Positions 54,267-63,563 of a stretch of DNA of 64,000 bases are shown here, piece by piece (position 1 is the first letter of the stretch; each line of letters starts with the position of its first letter). The notes beneath the pieces were generated by a model. It did not search any database. It was given only the letters and a program-made list of their open reading frames with translations, and was not told where the DNA came from. Made by a program: the position numbers and the translations under genes. Origin of the DNA: Bifidobacterium breve. GTDB lineage: Bacteria; Actinomycetota; Actinomycetes; Nanopelagicales; Nanopelagicaceae. The stretch lies in contig CAMDBB010000001.1 of assembly GCA_945889195.1 (NCBI GenBank), positions 62,001-126,000 of the forward strand. The letters are read 5' to 3'.

Positions 54267-55166
54267 TCACTGTAGGGCTTGGATTCTTGCCCGCGCAATC
54301 TTCTGACTAGGTGATTCGTGTCCAAGCATGTACGACAAGAAATCCAAGAGCTTTCTACTTACTCGCAACCAAATTTTTGACCGCTTCTTTAAGCCCAGCA
54401 CTGTAAGGAAAGGCTCGTCGATAGTAGCGATGGCGGCGTTAGCAAGTATTCGATAGAAGAAGAGCCCGCCCTTGCTAAATGGTGGCTTAAGGATGAACTT
54501 AACTATTGGGGGCGTCATCGCAATTGCCTCTACCTCGTTCACAGCAAATCCTGCGATAGCTTCTTGCAGTTCCAGCGCAGATTGCGGTGCGTTGTTGAGC
54601 CCCAATGGAACTGCGCTCTTTGCCCACTCCTGCACATATCTATCTGCGCCCAGCGCGATCGGATAACCTAATTCGATTTGAGCGCGAAGGAAAGAATCAG
54701 TAAATGCGCAGTGTACCCAGAGAAGATGGCGCGCATCTCGAGCGCTATATGGCGCAGCCTTACCGTCTTTAGCTGGATACTCCCCCTTCACATGTGAGTG
54801 AAGTTCGTTGACGCGGCGAGCTTCTCGCTCAATGGCTTCAGTAGAACCGAAAGTTGTAATCGTGAGCCAGCGAGTTGTTCTTTCAAGTCGACCTAATGGA
54901 TCCGTGTCATATTGAGAATGCTCCGCAACGCCAGTAAGCGCTGCGGGATGCGCAGCCTGCATCAGTAGCGCGCGAATGCCGCCCACCAATGTAGATATTG
55001 ATCCGTGTACTTCCCAGACCGCACTTTCTGGTCCGAAAAGGCCAACATCGTTACCGATAGCCATCTGCTGCGCCCATGCAGGTGCGCCTGTTGGATCACC
55101 AGAAACTGTTTTGCGAAATGCATCTGCGGCTCGATTACCACCGAGGAGCGCAACAACTTTATTCAC
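54267..55166 (-). CDS. DUF2236 / MpaB-like oxygenase family protein (GTG start)
   Basis: ALLMQAAHPAALTGVAEHSQYDTDPLGRLERTTRWLTITTFGS; ARHLLWVHCAFTDSFL. Confidence 0.85.
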   Translation of the reverse strand: MNKVVALLGGNRAADAFRKTVSGDPTGAPAWAQQMAIGNDVGLFGPESAVWEVHGSISTLVGGIRALLMQAAHPAALTGVAEHSQYDTDPLGRLERTTRWLTITTFGSTEAIEREARRVNELHSHVKGEYPAKDGKAAPYSARDARHLLWVHCAFTDSFLRAQIELGYPIALGADRYVQEWAKSAVPLGLNNAPQSALELQEAIAGFAVNEVEAIAMTPPIVKFILKPPFSKGGLFFYRILANAAIATIDEPFLTVLGLKKRSKIWLRVSRKLLDFLSYMLGHESPSQKIARARIQALQ

Positions 55167-55171
55167 ATCGC

Positions 55172-55199
55172 GCAGTTTAGGCGCAGATATCTAAACTGC
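55172..55199. promoter_or_regulatory. Perfect 9-bp inverted repeat overlapping the putative -10 of the DUF2236 gene
   Basis: GCAGTTTAG-N10-CTAAACTGC; one arm holds TAAACT located N7 before the GTG start. Confidence 0.5.
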
Positions 55200-55202
55200 A
55201 AT

Positions 55203-56072
55203 TTAGATTCGCGTGGATAACCCAGCTGTGACTTCAAGAACCACCAATGCCGCTAATCGCATGGTTCGCTCATCGCTGGAGTCCTTGGCGGCATCTATCT
55301 CGGTGATATCAACAGAGACCACTTCTTTACTTGCACCGGCAAGGAAGGCGAACTGTCGAATTTCATCGGCAGAAATTCCACCAGGTGCTGCAGCAGGACA
55401 TGCTGGCACCACAGATCGATCGCAGATATCCATATCAAAATCCACGTGAATACGAGAACCGGCAATCTCTACCGCACGTTTCCAGACCTGCTCAAGACTT
55501 GCGCCACGAAGTTCAGAGCGATGAATCACTGTTATGCCAAGCTCTCGGGCACGTTCTGCATATTGAGGTGAGTTTGAGAAATCCGCAATTCCGATTTGAA
55601 CAACGTTCTTTCCAGCTAGCCCAGATTCGATAAGTCGACGTACCGGTGAACCGTTACTTACTCCATCGCGAAGATCGTAATGTGCGTCGCAGGTAATCAG
55701 ACCGGTTGCAGCAACACCCTTGGCCACACTGTAGGTAATTGAGTTATCGCCACCGAGGGCCACCAGCAAGCCATGCTTCTGTGCAATCGCGGCGAGCTCT
55801 GTAATTGTTTTCTGCTCATCTTTATCTGGGGAACTCACATCGCCTGAGTCAGATAACTTCAAACGAGAGAGGTCTACCTTCGAATCAGAGTGCGCCAACG
55901 AGTATCGCAGCAGCGCCTGCCTAATGGCAGCTGGCGTCAGATGTGCTGATGTTGGCGAAATACTGGTCTGATTGGCTGGCACTCCGACCAGAGTTAAATC
56001 ACTGCCCTGTTCTGTTGGCTGAGAAAAGATTGACGCTGCCCTCGGCCATAACGGGTCATGGGGCAAGTTCAC
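55203..56072 (-). CDS. hutG: Arginase/agmatinase family, probable formimidoylglutamase of the hut pathway (GTG start)
   Basis: LVALGGDNSITYSVAKG; ITCDAHYDLRD; IHVDFDMDICDRSVVPACPAAAPGGI; divergent from hutU. Confidence 0.82.
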   Translation of the reverse strand: MNLPHDPLWPRAASIFSQPTEQGSDLTLVGVPANQTSISPTSAHLTPAAIRQALLRYSLAHSDSKVDLSRLKLSDSGDVSSPDKDEQKTITELAAIAQKHGLLVALGGDNSITYSVAKGVAATGLITCDAHYDLRDGVSNGSPVRRLIESGLAGKNVVQIGIADFSNSPQYAERARELGITVIHRSELRGASLEQVWKRAVEIAGSRIHVDFDMDICDRSVVPACPAAAPGGISADEIRQFAFLAGASKEVVSVDITEIDAAKDSSDERTMRLAALVVLEVTAGLSTRI

Positions 56073-56078
56073 TCATCA

Positions 56079-56110
56079 AGGGTATCGCGCGTTGACGCGC
56101 GTTATATAGT
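56079..56110. promoter_or_regulatory. Overlapping divergent hutG/hutU promoters with a central repeat
   Basis: hutG -10 TACCCT (minus, 56079-56084), CGCGCGTT-GA-CGCGCGTT (56086-56103), hutU -10 TATAGT (56105-56110). Confidence 0.6.
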
Positions 56111-56116
56111 GACGAG

Positions 56117-57802
56117 ATGACGACGATAGATGCAGCCCTTGGCGCGCGCCCAGTCCGAGCCCCTCGTGGCACATCACGCACCGCACTTGGTTGGGGGCAA
56201 GAAGCCGCCCTTCGCATGTTGCAGAACAACTTAGATCCAGAGGTTGCAGAACACCCCGACAAGTTAGTTGTCTACGGTGGCACCGGAAAAGCTGCACGAA
56301 ATTGGGAATCCTTCGATGCGTTGATTAAGACCCTTACCTTTCTTAAAGATGATGAAACGATGTTGGTGCAATCTGGAAAACCTGTTGGAGTCTTCCGTAC
56401 ACATGAATGGGCTCCTCGCGTTCTTCTTGCAAACTCAAACCTTGTTGGAGATTGGGCGACCTGGCCTGAATTTAGAAGGCTAGAAGATCTCGGTCTGACT
56501 ATGTATGGGCAGATGACCGCTGGATCGTGGATCTACATCGGCACACAAGGAATCTTGCAGGGAACATATGAAACTTTTGCAGCGGTAGCTGAAAAGCACT
56601 TCGGTGGAACCTTGGCTGGCACACTCACCGTTACGGGCGGCTGTGGCGGAATGGGTGGCGCACAACCACTTGCCGTCACTATGAATGAAGGAACATGTCT
56701 AATCATCGATGTCGATGGCTCGCGTTTACAGCGCCGAGTAAATAAGAGATATCTCGATGTGATTGCAGAGAACCTGGAAGATGCTGTTGCCCAAGCAGTA
56801 AAAGCTCGTTCTGAAAAGCGTGCAATCTCAATTGGCCTTGTAGGCAATAGCGCTGTGGTTCTACCCAAGCTCTTTGCTATGGGTGTTCCTATAGATATTG
56901 TCACCGACCAAACATCTGCTCATGACCCGCTCTTCTATATTCCTGAAGGCGTCGATGTAGATAGTGCCCGCGACTTAGCTATCCGCAACCCTGATGATTT
57001 CTCTAAGCGCGCCAAAGAATCAATGGCTAAACACGTTGAAGCGATGGTCAACTTCCAAGATAAGGGCGCTGTTGTCTTTGATTACGGCAATTCCATCCGT
57101 GATGAAGCGCGACAAGGCGGCTATCAACGTGCATTTGAGTTCCCTGGCTTTATCCCTGCCTATATTCGCCCACTCTTCTGCGAGGGCAAAGGTCCATTTA
57201 GATGGGTTGCGCTATCGGGAGATCCCAAAGATATTCACCGTACCGATCAAGCTGTCTTAGATCTCTTCCCTGACAATAAGCATCTACATCGCTGGATTCG
57301 TATGGCGCAAGATCGCGTGGAATTCGAAGGCCTTCCTGCCCGTATCTGCTGGCTCGGTTACGGTGAACGTGACAAGGCTGGGTTGAAATTTAATGACATG
57401 GTTGCAAGTGGTGAAGTGAGCGCTCCCATTGTTATCGGGCGCGATCACTTAGATTGCGGAAGCGTTGCATCTCCTTACCGCGAATCAGAGGCGATGTATG
57501 ACGGCTCTGATGCAATTGCAGATTGGCCACTCCTCAATGCCATGATCAATATTTCATCTGGCGCATCTTGGGTTTCAATCCATCATGGTGGTGGCGTTGG
57601 TATTGGTCGCTCTATTCACGCCGGGCAAGTCAGCGTCGCTGATGGCACTCCCCTGGCTGCACAGAAATTAGAGCGCGTGCTTACCAACGATCCCGGCATG
57701 GGTGTCATTCGCCATTGCGATGCTGGTTATGCGCATGCACAAGAAGTAGCGATTGAAAAAGGCGTCCATGTTCCTATGATGAATGGAGTTACCGGTCGGT
57801 GA
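56117..57802 (+). CDS. hutU: Urocanate hydratase
   Basis: [71 protein letters not shown]-type motif. Confidence 0.98.
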   Translation: MTTIDAALGARPVRAPRGTSRTALGWGQEAALRMLQNNLDPEVAEHPDKLVVYGGTGKAARNWESFDALIKTLTFLKDDETMLVQSGKPVGVFRTHEWAPRVLLANSNLVGDWATWPEFRRLEDLGLTMYGQMTAGSWIYIGTQGILQGTYETFAAVAEKHFGGTLAGTLTVTGGCGGMGGAQPLAVTMNEGTCLIIDVDGSRLQRRVNKRYLDVIAENLEDAVAQAVKARSEKRAISIGLVGNSAVVLPKLFAMGVPIDIVTDQTSAHDPLFYIPEGVDVDSARDLAIRNPDDFSKRAKESMAKHVEAMVNFQDKGAVVFDYGNSIRDEARQGGYQRAFEFPGFIPAYIRPLFCEGKGPFRWVALSGDPKDIHRTDQAVLDLFPDNKHLHRWIRMAQDRVEFEGLPARICWLGYGERDKAGLKFNDMVASGEVSAPIVIGRDHLDCGSVASPYRESEAMYDGSDAIADWPLLNAMINISSGASWVSIHHGGGVGIGRSIHAGQVSVADGTPLAAQKLERVLTNDPGMGVIRHCDAGYAHAQEVAIEKGVHVPMMNGVTGR

Positions 57803-58971
57803 GTTCTGTTGCACTCACCAACATCGCAACGTTGGTCACTAACTCTCCAGAACTTGGGGAAGGTCTTCTCGGCTTAAGCCAGGGCAAAACCCTTGTACTA
57901 GAAGATGGAAAAGTCGCGGCTATATCCGATCGAACCCCTGAAGGAGTCGATGAAGTAATCGACTGCGCCGGCAGAACAGTAATTCCAGGCTTTGTTGATT
58001 CGCATACTCATCTAGTTTTTGCCGGAGATCGCAGCGCCGAATTCGCAGCCCGTTCCCGTGGAGAGAAATACTCTGCAGGTGGTATCAAAACTACGGTCGC
58101 TGCAACAAGAGCTGCGTCGAACTCAGAACTCAGCATTAATGCGCAAACGCTTCTTGATGAAGCTCTCTCGCAGGGAACTACAACTGTTGAGATTAAGACT
58201 GGCTACGGCCTTACGCTTCACGATGAGATCCGCTCGTTAGATGTGGCAAGCGCTTTCACAGATGAAACCACCTTGCTCGCCGCTCATGTAATCCCGGAAG
58301 AGTATGTGAATAACCCTGATGGTTATGTTGACTTGATTATTAAGGAGATCATTCCAGCGTCATCGGCTAAGTGGATCGACGTTTTCTGTGATGCAGGCGC
58401 ATTCTCGCCTGAGCAGACTCGCGCAATCCTGCTCGCCGGTCAAGCTGCAGGCATGTTGCCACGTATCCATGCAAACCAATTGAGTCGCACAACGGCTGTT
58501 GCCTTGGCGATTGAATTAGGTGCAGCATCAGCGGATCACTTAAGCGCCAGCAGCGATGCAGATATTGAAGCCCTCGCTGCCAGCACGACAGTTGCCACAC
58601 TTCTTCCAGGTGCGGAATTTTCCACGCAACATGAAGGAAAACTGGGCCGTAGATTTCTCGACGCACATGCACAAGTCGCAATTGCAACTGATTGCAATCC
58701 AGGATCTAGCTTTACAACCTCCATGCCTTTCTGCATCGCAGCAGCTGTCAGCTTGTTGGGCTTCACTGTAGAAGAAGCTGTGCATGCAGCGACATCTGGT
58801 GGTGCGGCCGCTCTTCGTCGCAGCGATATCGGCAACCTCGCCATCGGTTCGCGCGCTGATATTGCAATCTTGAAATCACCTTCATATATCCATCTGGCTT
58901 ACCGCCCTGGTGCAGATTTAGTCGAAACAACTCTCAAAGCAGGAAGAAAAGTGAAGATATGGCAGAAGTAA
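57799..58971 (+). CDS. hutI: Imidazolonepropionase (GTG start, coupled to hutU)
   Basis: [54 protein letters not shown]. Confidence 0.97.
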   Translation: MSSVALTNIATLVTNSPELGEGLLGLSQGKTLVLEDGKVAAISDRTPEGVDEVIDCAGRTVIPGFVDSHTHLVFAGDRSAEFAARSRGEKYSAGGIKTTVAATRAASNSELSINAQTLLDEALSQGTTTVEIKTGYGLTLHDEIRSLDVASAFTDETTLLAAHVIPEEYVNNPDGYVDLIIKEIIPASSAKWIDVFCDAGAFSPEQTRAILLAGQAAGMLPRIHANQLSRTTAVALAIELGAASADHLSASSDADIEALAASTTVATLLPGAEFSTQHEGKLGRRFLDAHAQVAIATDCNPGSSFTTSMPFCIAAAVSLLGFTVEEAVHAATSGGAAALRRSDIGNLAIGSRADIAILKSPSYIHLAYRPGADLVETTLKAGRKVKIWQK

Positions 58972-60476
58972 TAATCTCAACCCACGGAGCGAGCTTTGCT
59001 GATGTTGTTGCCATTGCACGAGATGGCGCAAAGGTGGTTATTTCCAAGGAATCACTCGCTGCGATGCAGAAATCGCGCGATCATGTTGAAGCTCTCGCTG
59101 CCAGCGATACACCTGTCTACGGAATCTCTACTGGTTTCGGAGCCCTTGCCAATCGCCATGTGTCTACCGACCTTCGCACTCAACTCCAGCGTTCTTTAAT
59201 TCGTTCCCATGCCGCAGGCGTCGGTGCACCTGTCGAAGTTGAAGTCGTTCGCGCTTTGATGGCTCTGCGCCTGAAAACTTTAGCTTCAGGTAGAACTGGT
59301 GTTCGTCCAGTTGTTGCCCAAACTATGGCTGCAATTCTCAATGCCAGAATAAGTCCATTGGTACGCGAATTTGGTTCACTTGGTTGCAGCGGTGATTTAG
59401 CTCCTCTTGCACATTGCGCACTTGTTCTTATGGGTGAGGGCGATGCGGTGGATCGTGATGGCGTCGCTAAGCCAGTTGCTCAGTTGTTAAAGGAAGCTGG
59501 AATAGAACCTGTGCAACTTGCTGAGAAGGAGGGCCTTGCCCTTATCAACGGTACTGATGGGATGCTAGGCATGCTTATCCTGGCTATTCACGATCTGCGC
59601 AATTTAGTTGATAGCGCAGATGTGGTTGCAGCCATGAGCGTCGAAGGTTTGCTCGGTACAGATCGCGTCTTCATTCCTGAACTTCACGCTCCCCTTCGTT
59701 CACATCCAGGACAAGCCACTAGCGCTGCTCGGATGTTGGCGACCCTTGCTGGTTCAGGAATCGTTGCTTCTCATCTACATAATGATGATCGCGTTCAAGA
59801 TGCGTACTCTCTTCGCTGCGCTCCACAAGTAGCTGGCGCAGTCCGTGACACCATTGAATATGCAGCCACAGTTGCCGAACGCGAACTTTCTGCAGTCATT
59901 GATAATCCCGTTGTTCTTGAAGATGGCCGTATCTCTTCCAATGGTAATTTCCATGGCGCACCCATTGCCTATGTGCTCGATTTCCTAGCTATTGCGGTTG
60001 CAGATCTAGGAAGCATTGCAGAGAGAAGAACAGATAGAGCGCTGGATAAGAATCGCAGCGCTGGGTTGCCTCCATTTCTCGCCGATGACCCAGGTGTTGA
60101 TTCTGGTCTGATGATTGCCCAATACACACAGGCAGCCCTCGTCAGCGAAAATAAGCGTTTAGCTTCACCAGCAAGTGTGGATTCCATACCTTCATCGGCG
60201 ATGCAAGAAGACCATGTCTCGATGGGATGGTCTGCCGCTCGCAAATTACGCACTGCGATTTCAAATCTGACTCACATCATTGCCATTGAGTTAGTTACTG
60301 CATCTCGCGCCATCGAACTACGCGCACCACTGACGCCAAGCCCTGTCTCTGCAAAGATCATCTCAGCGCTACGACAGAGTGTTGCTGGCCCTGGACCCGA
60401 TCGATACCTCTCACCAGAATTAATTGCTGCCAGTGAGTTTGTATCGGCAGGAAAAGTTATGAATGGGATTCGATAA
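58959..60476 (+). CDS. hutH: Histidine ammonia-lyase
   Basis: VYGISTGFGALANRHV; GSLGCSGDLAPLAHCAL is close to the MIO motif context (ASGDLAPLAH-like); EDHVSMGW. Confidence 0.96.
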   Translation: MAEVIISTHGASFADVVAIARDGAKVVISKESLAAMQKSRDHVEALAASDTPVYGISTGFGALANRHVSTDLRTQLQRSLIRSHAAGVGAPVEVEVVRALMALRLKTLASGRTGVRPVVAQTMAAILNARISPLVREFGSLGCSGDLAPLAHCALVLMGEGDAVDRDGVAKPVAQLLKEAGIEPVQLAEKEGLALINGTDGMLGMLILAIHDLRNLVDSADVVAAMSVEGLLGTDRVFIPELHAPLRSHPGQATSAARMLATLAGSGIVASHLHNDDRVQDAYSLRCAPQVAGAVRDTIEYAATVAERELSAVIDNPVVLEDGRISSNGNFHGAPIAYVLDFLAIAVADLGSIAERRTDRALDKNRSAGLPPFLADDPGVDSGLMIAQYTQAALVSENKRLASPASVDSIPSSAMQEDHVSMGWSAARKLRTAISNLTHIIAIELVTASRAIELRAPLTPSPVSAKIISALRQSVAGPGPDRYLSPELIAASEFVSAGKVMNGIR

Positions 60477-61224
60477 AGAGTCGTGAATTCTCAAAGATGA
60501 CCTCTTGGTCGTAATCGAGCGTTGCCACGTGATAACTATTTACCAGTTCGATCCGCTGCTTCTGGCGTGAACCCACGCCCTTCATAACAATCTCTGTATT
60601 TGTCACCGGCAAGGTGTGGTCATCAACGCTATGAAAGAGCAACATCGGCGCTGTGACATCGTGGAGTCGCTTACGTGTGTAATGAAGCATTTTCAATAGC
60701 TCATACACGCCCACCGCAGGTAGCGCGTCATATCCGTACTCGGTGATTCCAGGACGTTTAATGTCATCGCCTACCGAATCGCGCATCTTCTGAAATCTAG
60801 ATATCGCCCAGGCTAATTGATGAGGAACAAACTTCACGTGAATCATTGGGTTGACCAGAATGATTCCAGCCAGATCCTCTGAATATCTAGTAGCAATATT
60901 GAGCGTTGTTCCGCCACCCATCGAAAGCCCGCAGATAAAGACTTTGCGACAGGTGCGCAGAAGTTCTTGTAAATCACTTTCAACCTTGGCAGGCCATTCC
61001 TGCCATTTCACTAAATTTAAATCGTGTGGCGTTGTTCCGTGGCCAGGAAGAAGGGGAACTTTGACTGTATATCCGCGCTGGTTGAGGTATTCGGCCCATG
61101 GGCGCATGGATGCCGGTGAACCGGTAAAACCATGAACGAGCAAGATGCCAACTTCTTTATTTGCTCCGCTGCCCTGAGCAAACCAATCTGCCAAGAGCCC
61201 TTCAGGTGCGCCTTCAACTGCCAT
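60457..61224 (-). CDS. Alpha/beta hydrolase (carboxylesterase/monoglyceride lipase-like)
   Basis: ILLVHGFTGSPASMRPWAEYLNQRGYTV; CGLSMGGGTTLN nucleophile elbow; HSVDDHTLP. Confidence 0.9.
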   Translation of the reverse strand: MAVEGAPEGLLADWFAQGSGANKEVGILLVHGFTGSPASMRPWAEYLNQRGYTVKVPLLPGHGTTPHDLNLVKWQEWPAKVESDLQELLRTCRKVFICGLSMGGGTTLNIATRYSEDLAGIILVNPMIHVKFVPHQLAWAISRFQKMRDSVGDDIKRPGITEYGYDALPAVGVYELLKMLHYTRKRLHDVTAPMLLFHSVDDHTLPVTNTEIVMKGVGSRQKQRIELVNSYHVATLDYDQEVIFENSRLFIESHS

Positions 61225-61247
61225 GCAGACACAGTATTACGACTTAG

Positions 61248-61958
61248 ATGTCAGAGCAATCATCTAGAGTTAAACGTGTGGTGAATGAAGAGTTAAGTAA
61301 ACCTTGGCAATCCACCCTGCAAGATTTCGGACGCGCTCTTCAAGATACAACTTTTGTCGTTATTGATTTAGAAACAACAGGTGGTGCTCCCCATTTAGGT
61401 GCTGCAATTACCGAGATTGGTGCCATCAAATCTCGTGGTGGTCAGTTGCTTGGAGAGTTCAAGACTTTTGTCGATCCTGGCCATCTTGTACCCGCCTACA
61501 TCACTGAGTTAACTGGAATCACCGATGAGATGCTCTTTCAATCACCCAAAATTGAGCTCTTACTGCCACACCTCTTTGAATTCTTAGGTGCCCCCGAAGA
61601 GACCGTTCTGGTTGCACAGAATGCGCCCTTTGATCTCTCATTCCTGACATTTGCAACGAGAGAATCAGGTTTGGCGTGGCCTGCCTACCCAGTACTAGAT
61701 ACTGCGATTATTGCCCGCAAAGTACTTACCCGCGATGAAGTTCCTAACTGCAAGCTCTCAACTTTGGCAGAATTTTTTGGAACACAGACCACTCCCAACC
61801 ATCGCGCCCTCGATGATGCCCGAGCCACTCTCGACGTCTTCCATGGACTTCTAGAAAGACTCGGTTCCTTGGATATTCACACTCTGGAAGAGCTACTTAA
61901 CTTCAGTAAACGTACTAAGAGGCCGAAATCTCCTGAGTTAAAGCAGCCCATCGATTAA
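61248..61958 (+). CDS. DnaQ-like DEDDh exonuclease
   Basis: FVVIDLETTGGAPHLGAAITEIGAIK; LVAQNAPFDLSFL; NHRALDDARATLDVFHGL; GTG at 61278 is an alternative start. Confidence 0.92.
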   Translation: MSEQSSRVKRVVNEELSKPWQSTLQDFGRALQDTTFVVIDLETTGGAPHLGAAITEIGAIKSRGGQLLGEFKTFVDPGHLVPAYITELTGITDEMLFQSPKIELLLPHLFEFLGAPEETVLVAQNAPFDLSFLTFATRESGLAWPAYPVLDTAIIARKVLTRDEVPNCKLSTLAEFFGTQTTPNHRALDDARATLDVFHGLLERLGSLDIHTLEELLNFSKRTKRPKSPELKQPID

Positions 61959-62967
61959 GTAAATCGGTGGCAGCCCCCGAATCAACAGCAGCGCTTGCAC
62001 GTACTAGTCCATCATTTAATCGCGTTCGAATATCTTGGTTGAAGTTACCTTCGAAGGCTGCAATCGCAGCTGCTGCATTAAGCAAGACAGCATCTCGCGG
62101 CGCTCCTCGTTCGCCCTTGAAAATGGCTCTGCTGATTTCAGCATTATCAGCGGCATCTCCCCCAACAATTGCTTCCAGTGGCGCGTTAGCAATTCCAAAA
62201 TCTTTGGCGTCAATTCGATCGCTCTTAATCTCGCCTTCACCAATAATCAATATAGAAGTTGTTGTAGCTAGGGTTATCTCATCCAGTCCATCATCACCGC
62301 GGAAGACAAAACCATCGCAACCTTTGGCAGCGAGCACCTGCGCCATTACAAGATGCATTCGCTCATTGGCAACGCCAATCGCTGCAGCTTTTGGCTGGGC
62401 AGGGTTAGCTAGCGGTCCCAAGATATTAAAGACCGTTGGTACGCCTAACTCTTTACGAGCAGGGGCGGCGAAGCGCATCGCTGGGTGAAAAATTGGCGCA
62501 AAGCAGAATCCAATACCGAGTTCACGGACTGTGCGCTCTACGCCCCTTCCATCAAGTCCTGGAACAACGCCGAGCGCTTCCAGAAAATCAGATGCACCTG
62601 AACGCGATGAAACAGCGCGGTTACCATGTTTGACGACTCGGGCGCCTGCAGCGGCTGCGATGATCGCCGCAGTTGTGGAGATATTGATGGTGTGTGCTCC
62701 ATCGCCGCCAGTACCAACGGTATCTACCGCCCTCTCGGTAATGGAGATAGGAGCCGAGTGTCGGTACATCTCGGCAACGAGCGCGCTTACTTCTTCAGCA
62801 GTTTCACCCTTTGCCTTAAGAGCCAACAGGAAGCTCTTGATATTTTCAATCTCTGCATCTCCTTGAAGAATCTGACGCATCACAGATTGAATCTCATCTA
62901 TTTCCAGATCAAGACCAGTATTTAACTTTGTGAGAGTCTGCTTCCAAATATCGAGTGACTCAGTCAT
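61915..62967 (-). CDS. trpD: Anthranilate phosphoribosyltransferase
   Basis: VDTVGTGGDGAHTINISTTAAIIAAAAGARVVKHGNRAVSSRSGASDFLEALG. Confidence 0.97.
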   Translation of the reverse strand: MTESLDIWKQTLTKLNTGLDLEIDEIQSVMRQILQGDAEIENIKSFLLALKAKGETAEEVSALVAEMYRHSAPISITERAVDTVGTGGDGAHTINISTTAAIIAAAAGARVVKHGNRAVSSRSGASDFLEALGVVPGLDGRGVERTVRELGIGFCFAPIFHPAMRFAAPARKELGVPTVFNILGPLANPAQPKAAAIGVANERMHLVMAQVLAAKGCDGFVFRGDDGLDEITLATTTSILIIGEGEIKSDRIDAKDFGIANAPLEAIVGGDAADNAEISRAIFKGERGAPRDAVLLNAAAAIAAFEGNFNQDIRTRLNDGLVRASAAVDSGAATDLLNRWAALTQEISAS

Positions 62968-62979
62968 GAAAACTTCTGA

Positions 62980-63411
62980 CTAGACAGTGGCAATAGTGCG
63001 AGAGCGAAGTAAATCAGCGACTGTGTGGGCAAGGGTAAATGGGTCTACTGGATGAAGAACATTTGCTTCAGCGCGAGACCATGCGGCCAACCACGCATCT
63101 TCCTTGCGACCCGTCATGACCATCACTGGTGGGCAGTTAAAGACTTCATCTTTGAGCTGGCGCGCCATTCCAATGCCACCTTCAGGAACTGCTTCTCCAT
63201 CAAGGATGAAGAGATCGATTGGTGAATCACTCCCTGGCTTCTTTGCATCAACAAAGAGTCGAAGCGCCGCCCCTGTAGCAAACTGATGGATGACATGTTC
63301 TGCCATCTCAGGTGCAACACGGGTACCAAGGGCGGCGATAACCGCTTCTCGGACTGTGACATCGTCTGAGTACAGGACTATTGAGTATTTGCGCTCTCGT
63401 GCTTCTGACAT
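62980..63411 (-). CDS. Stand-alone response-regulator receiver-like protein
   Basis: IVLYSDDVTVREAVIAALG; LFILDGEAVPEGG; VMVMTG; conserved Lys position reads LHPVDPF; start MSEARERK. Confidence 0.7.
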   Translation of the reverse strand: MSEARERKYSIVLYSDDVTVREAVIAALGTRVAPEMAEHVIHQFATGAALRLFVDAKKPGSDSPIDLFILDGEAVPEGGIGMARQLKDEVFNCPPVMVMTGRKEDAWLAAWSRAEANVLHPVDPFTLAHTVADLLRSRTIATV

Positions 63412-63563
63412 AGGGCAAAGTCTAGCCATCCGGTGGCGCCAATTTGGAGGTGGCTTTTGCCTACCAACGCGTGACCCTTTTCACCTCAAATAGTCGGCAA
63501 ATCCCGCTTATCTCAGGGCTTCTAAATAGGTTTGCGCGAGCCTTTTCGGGAATAATGCCACCC

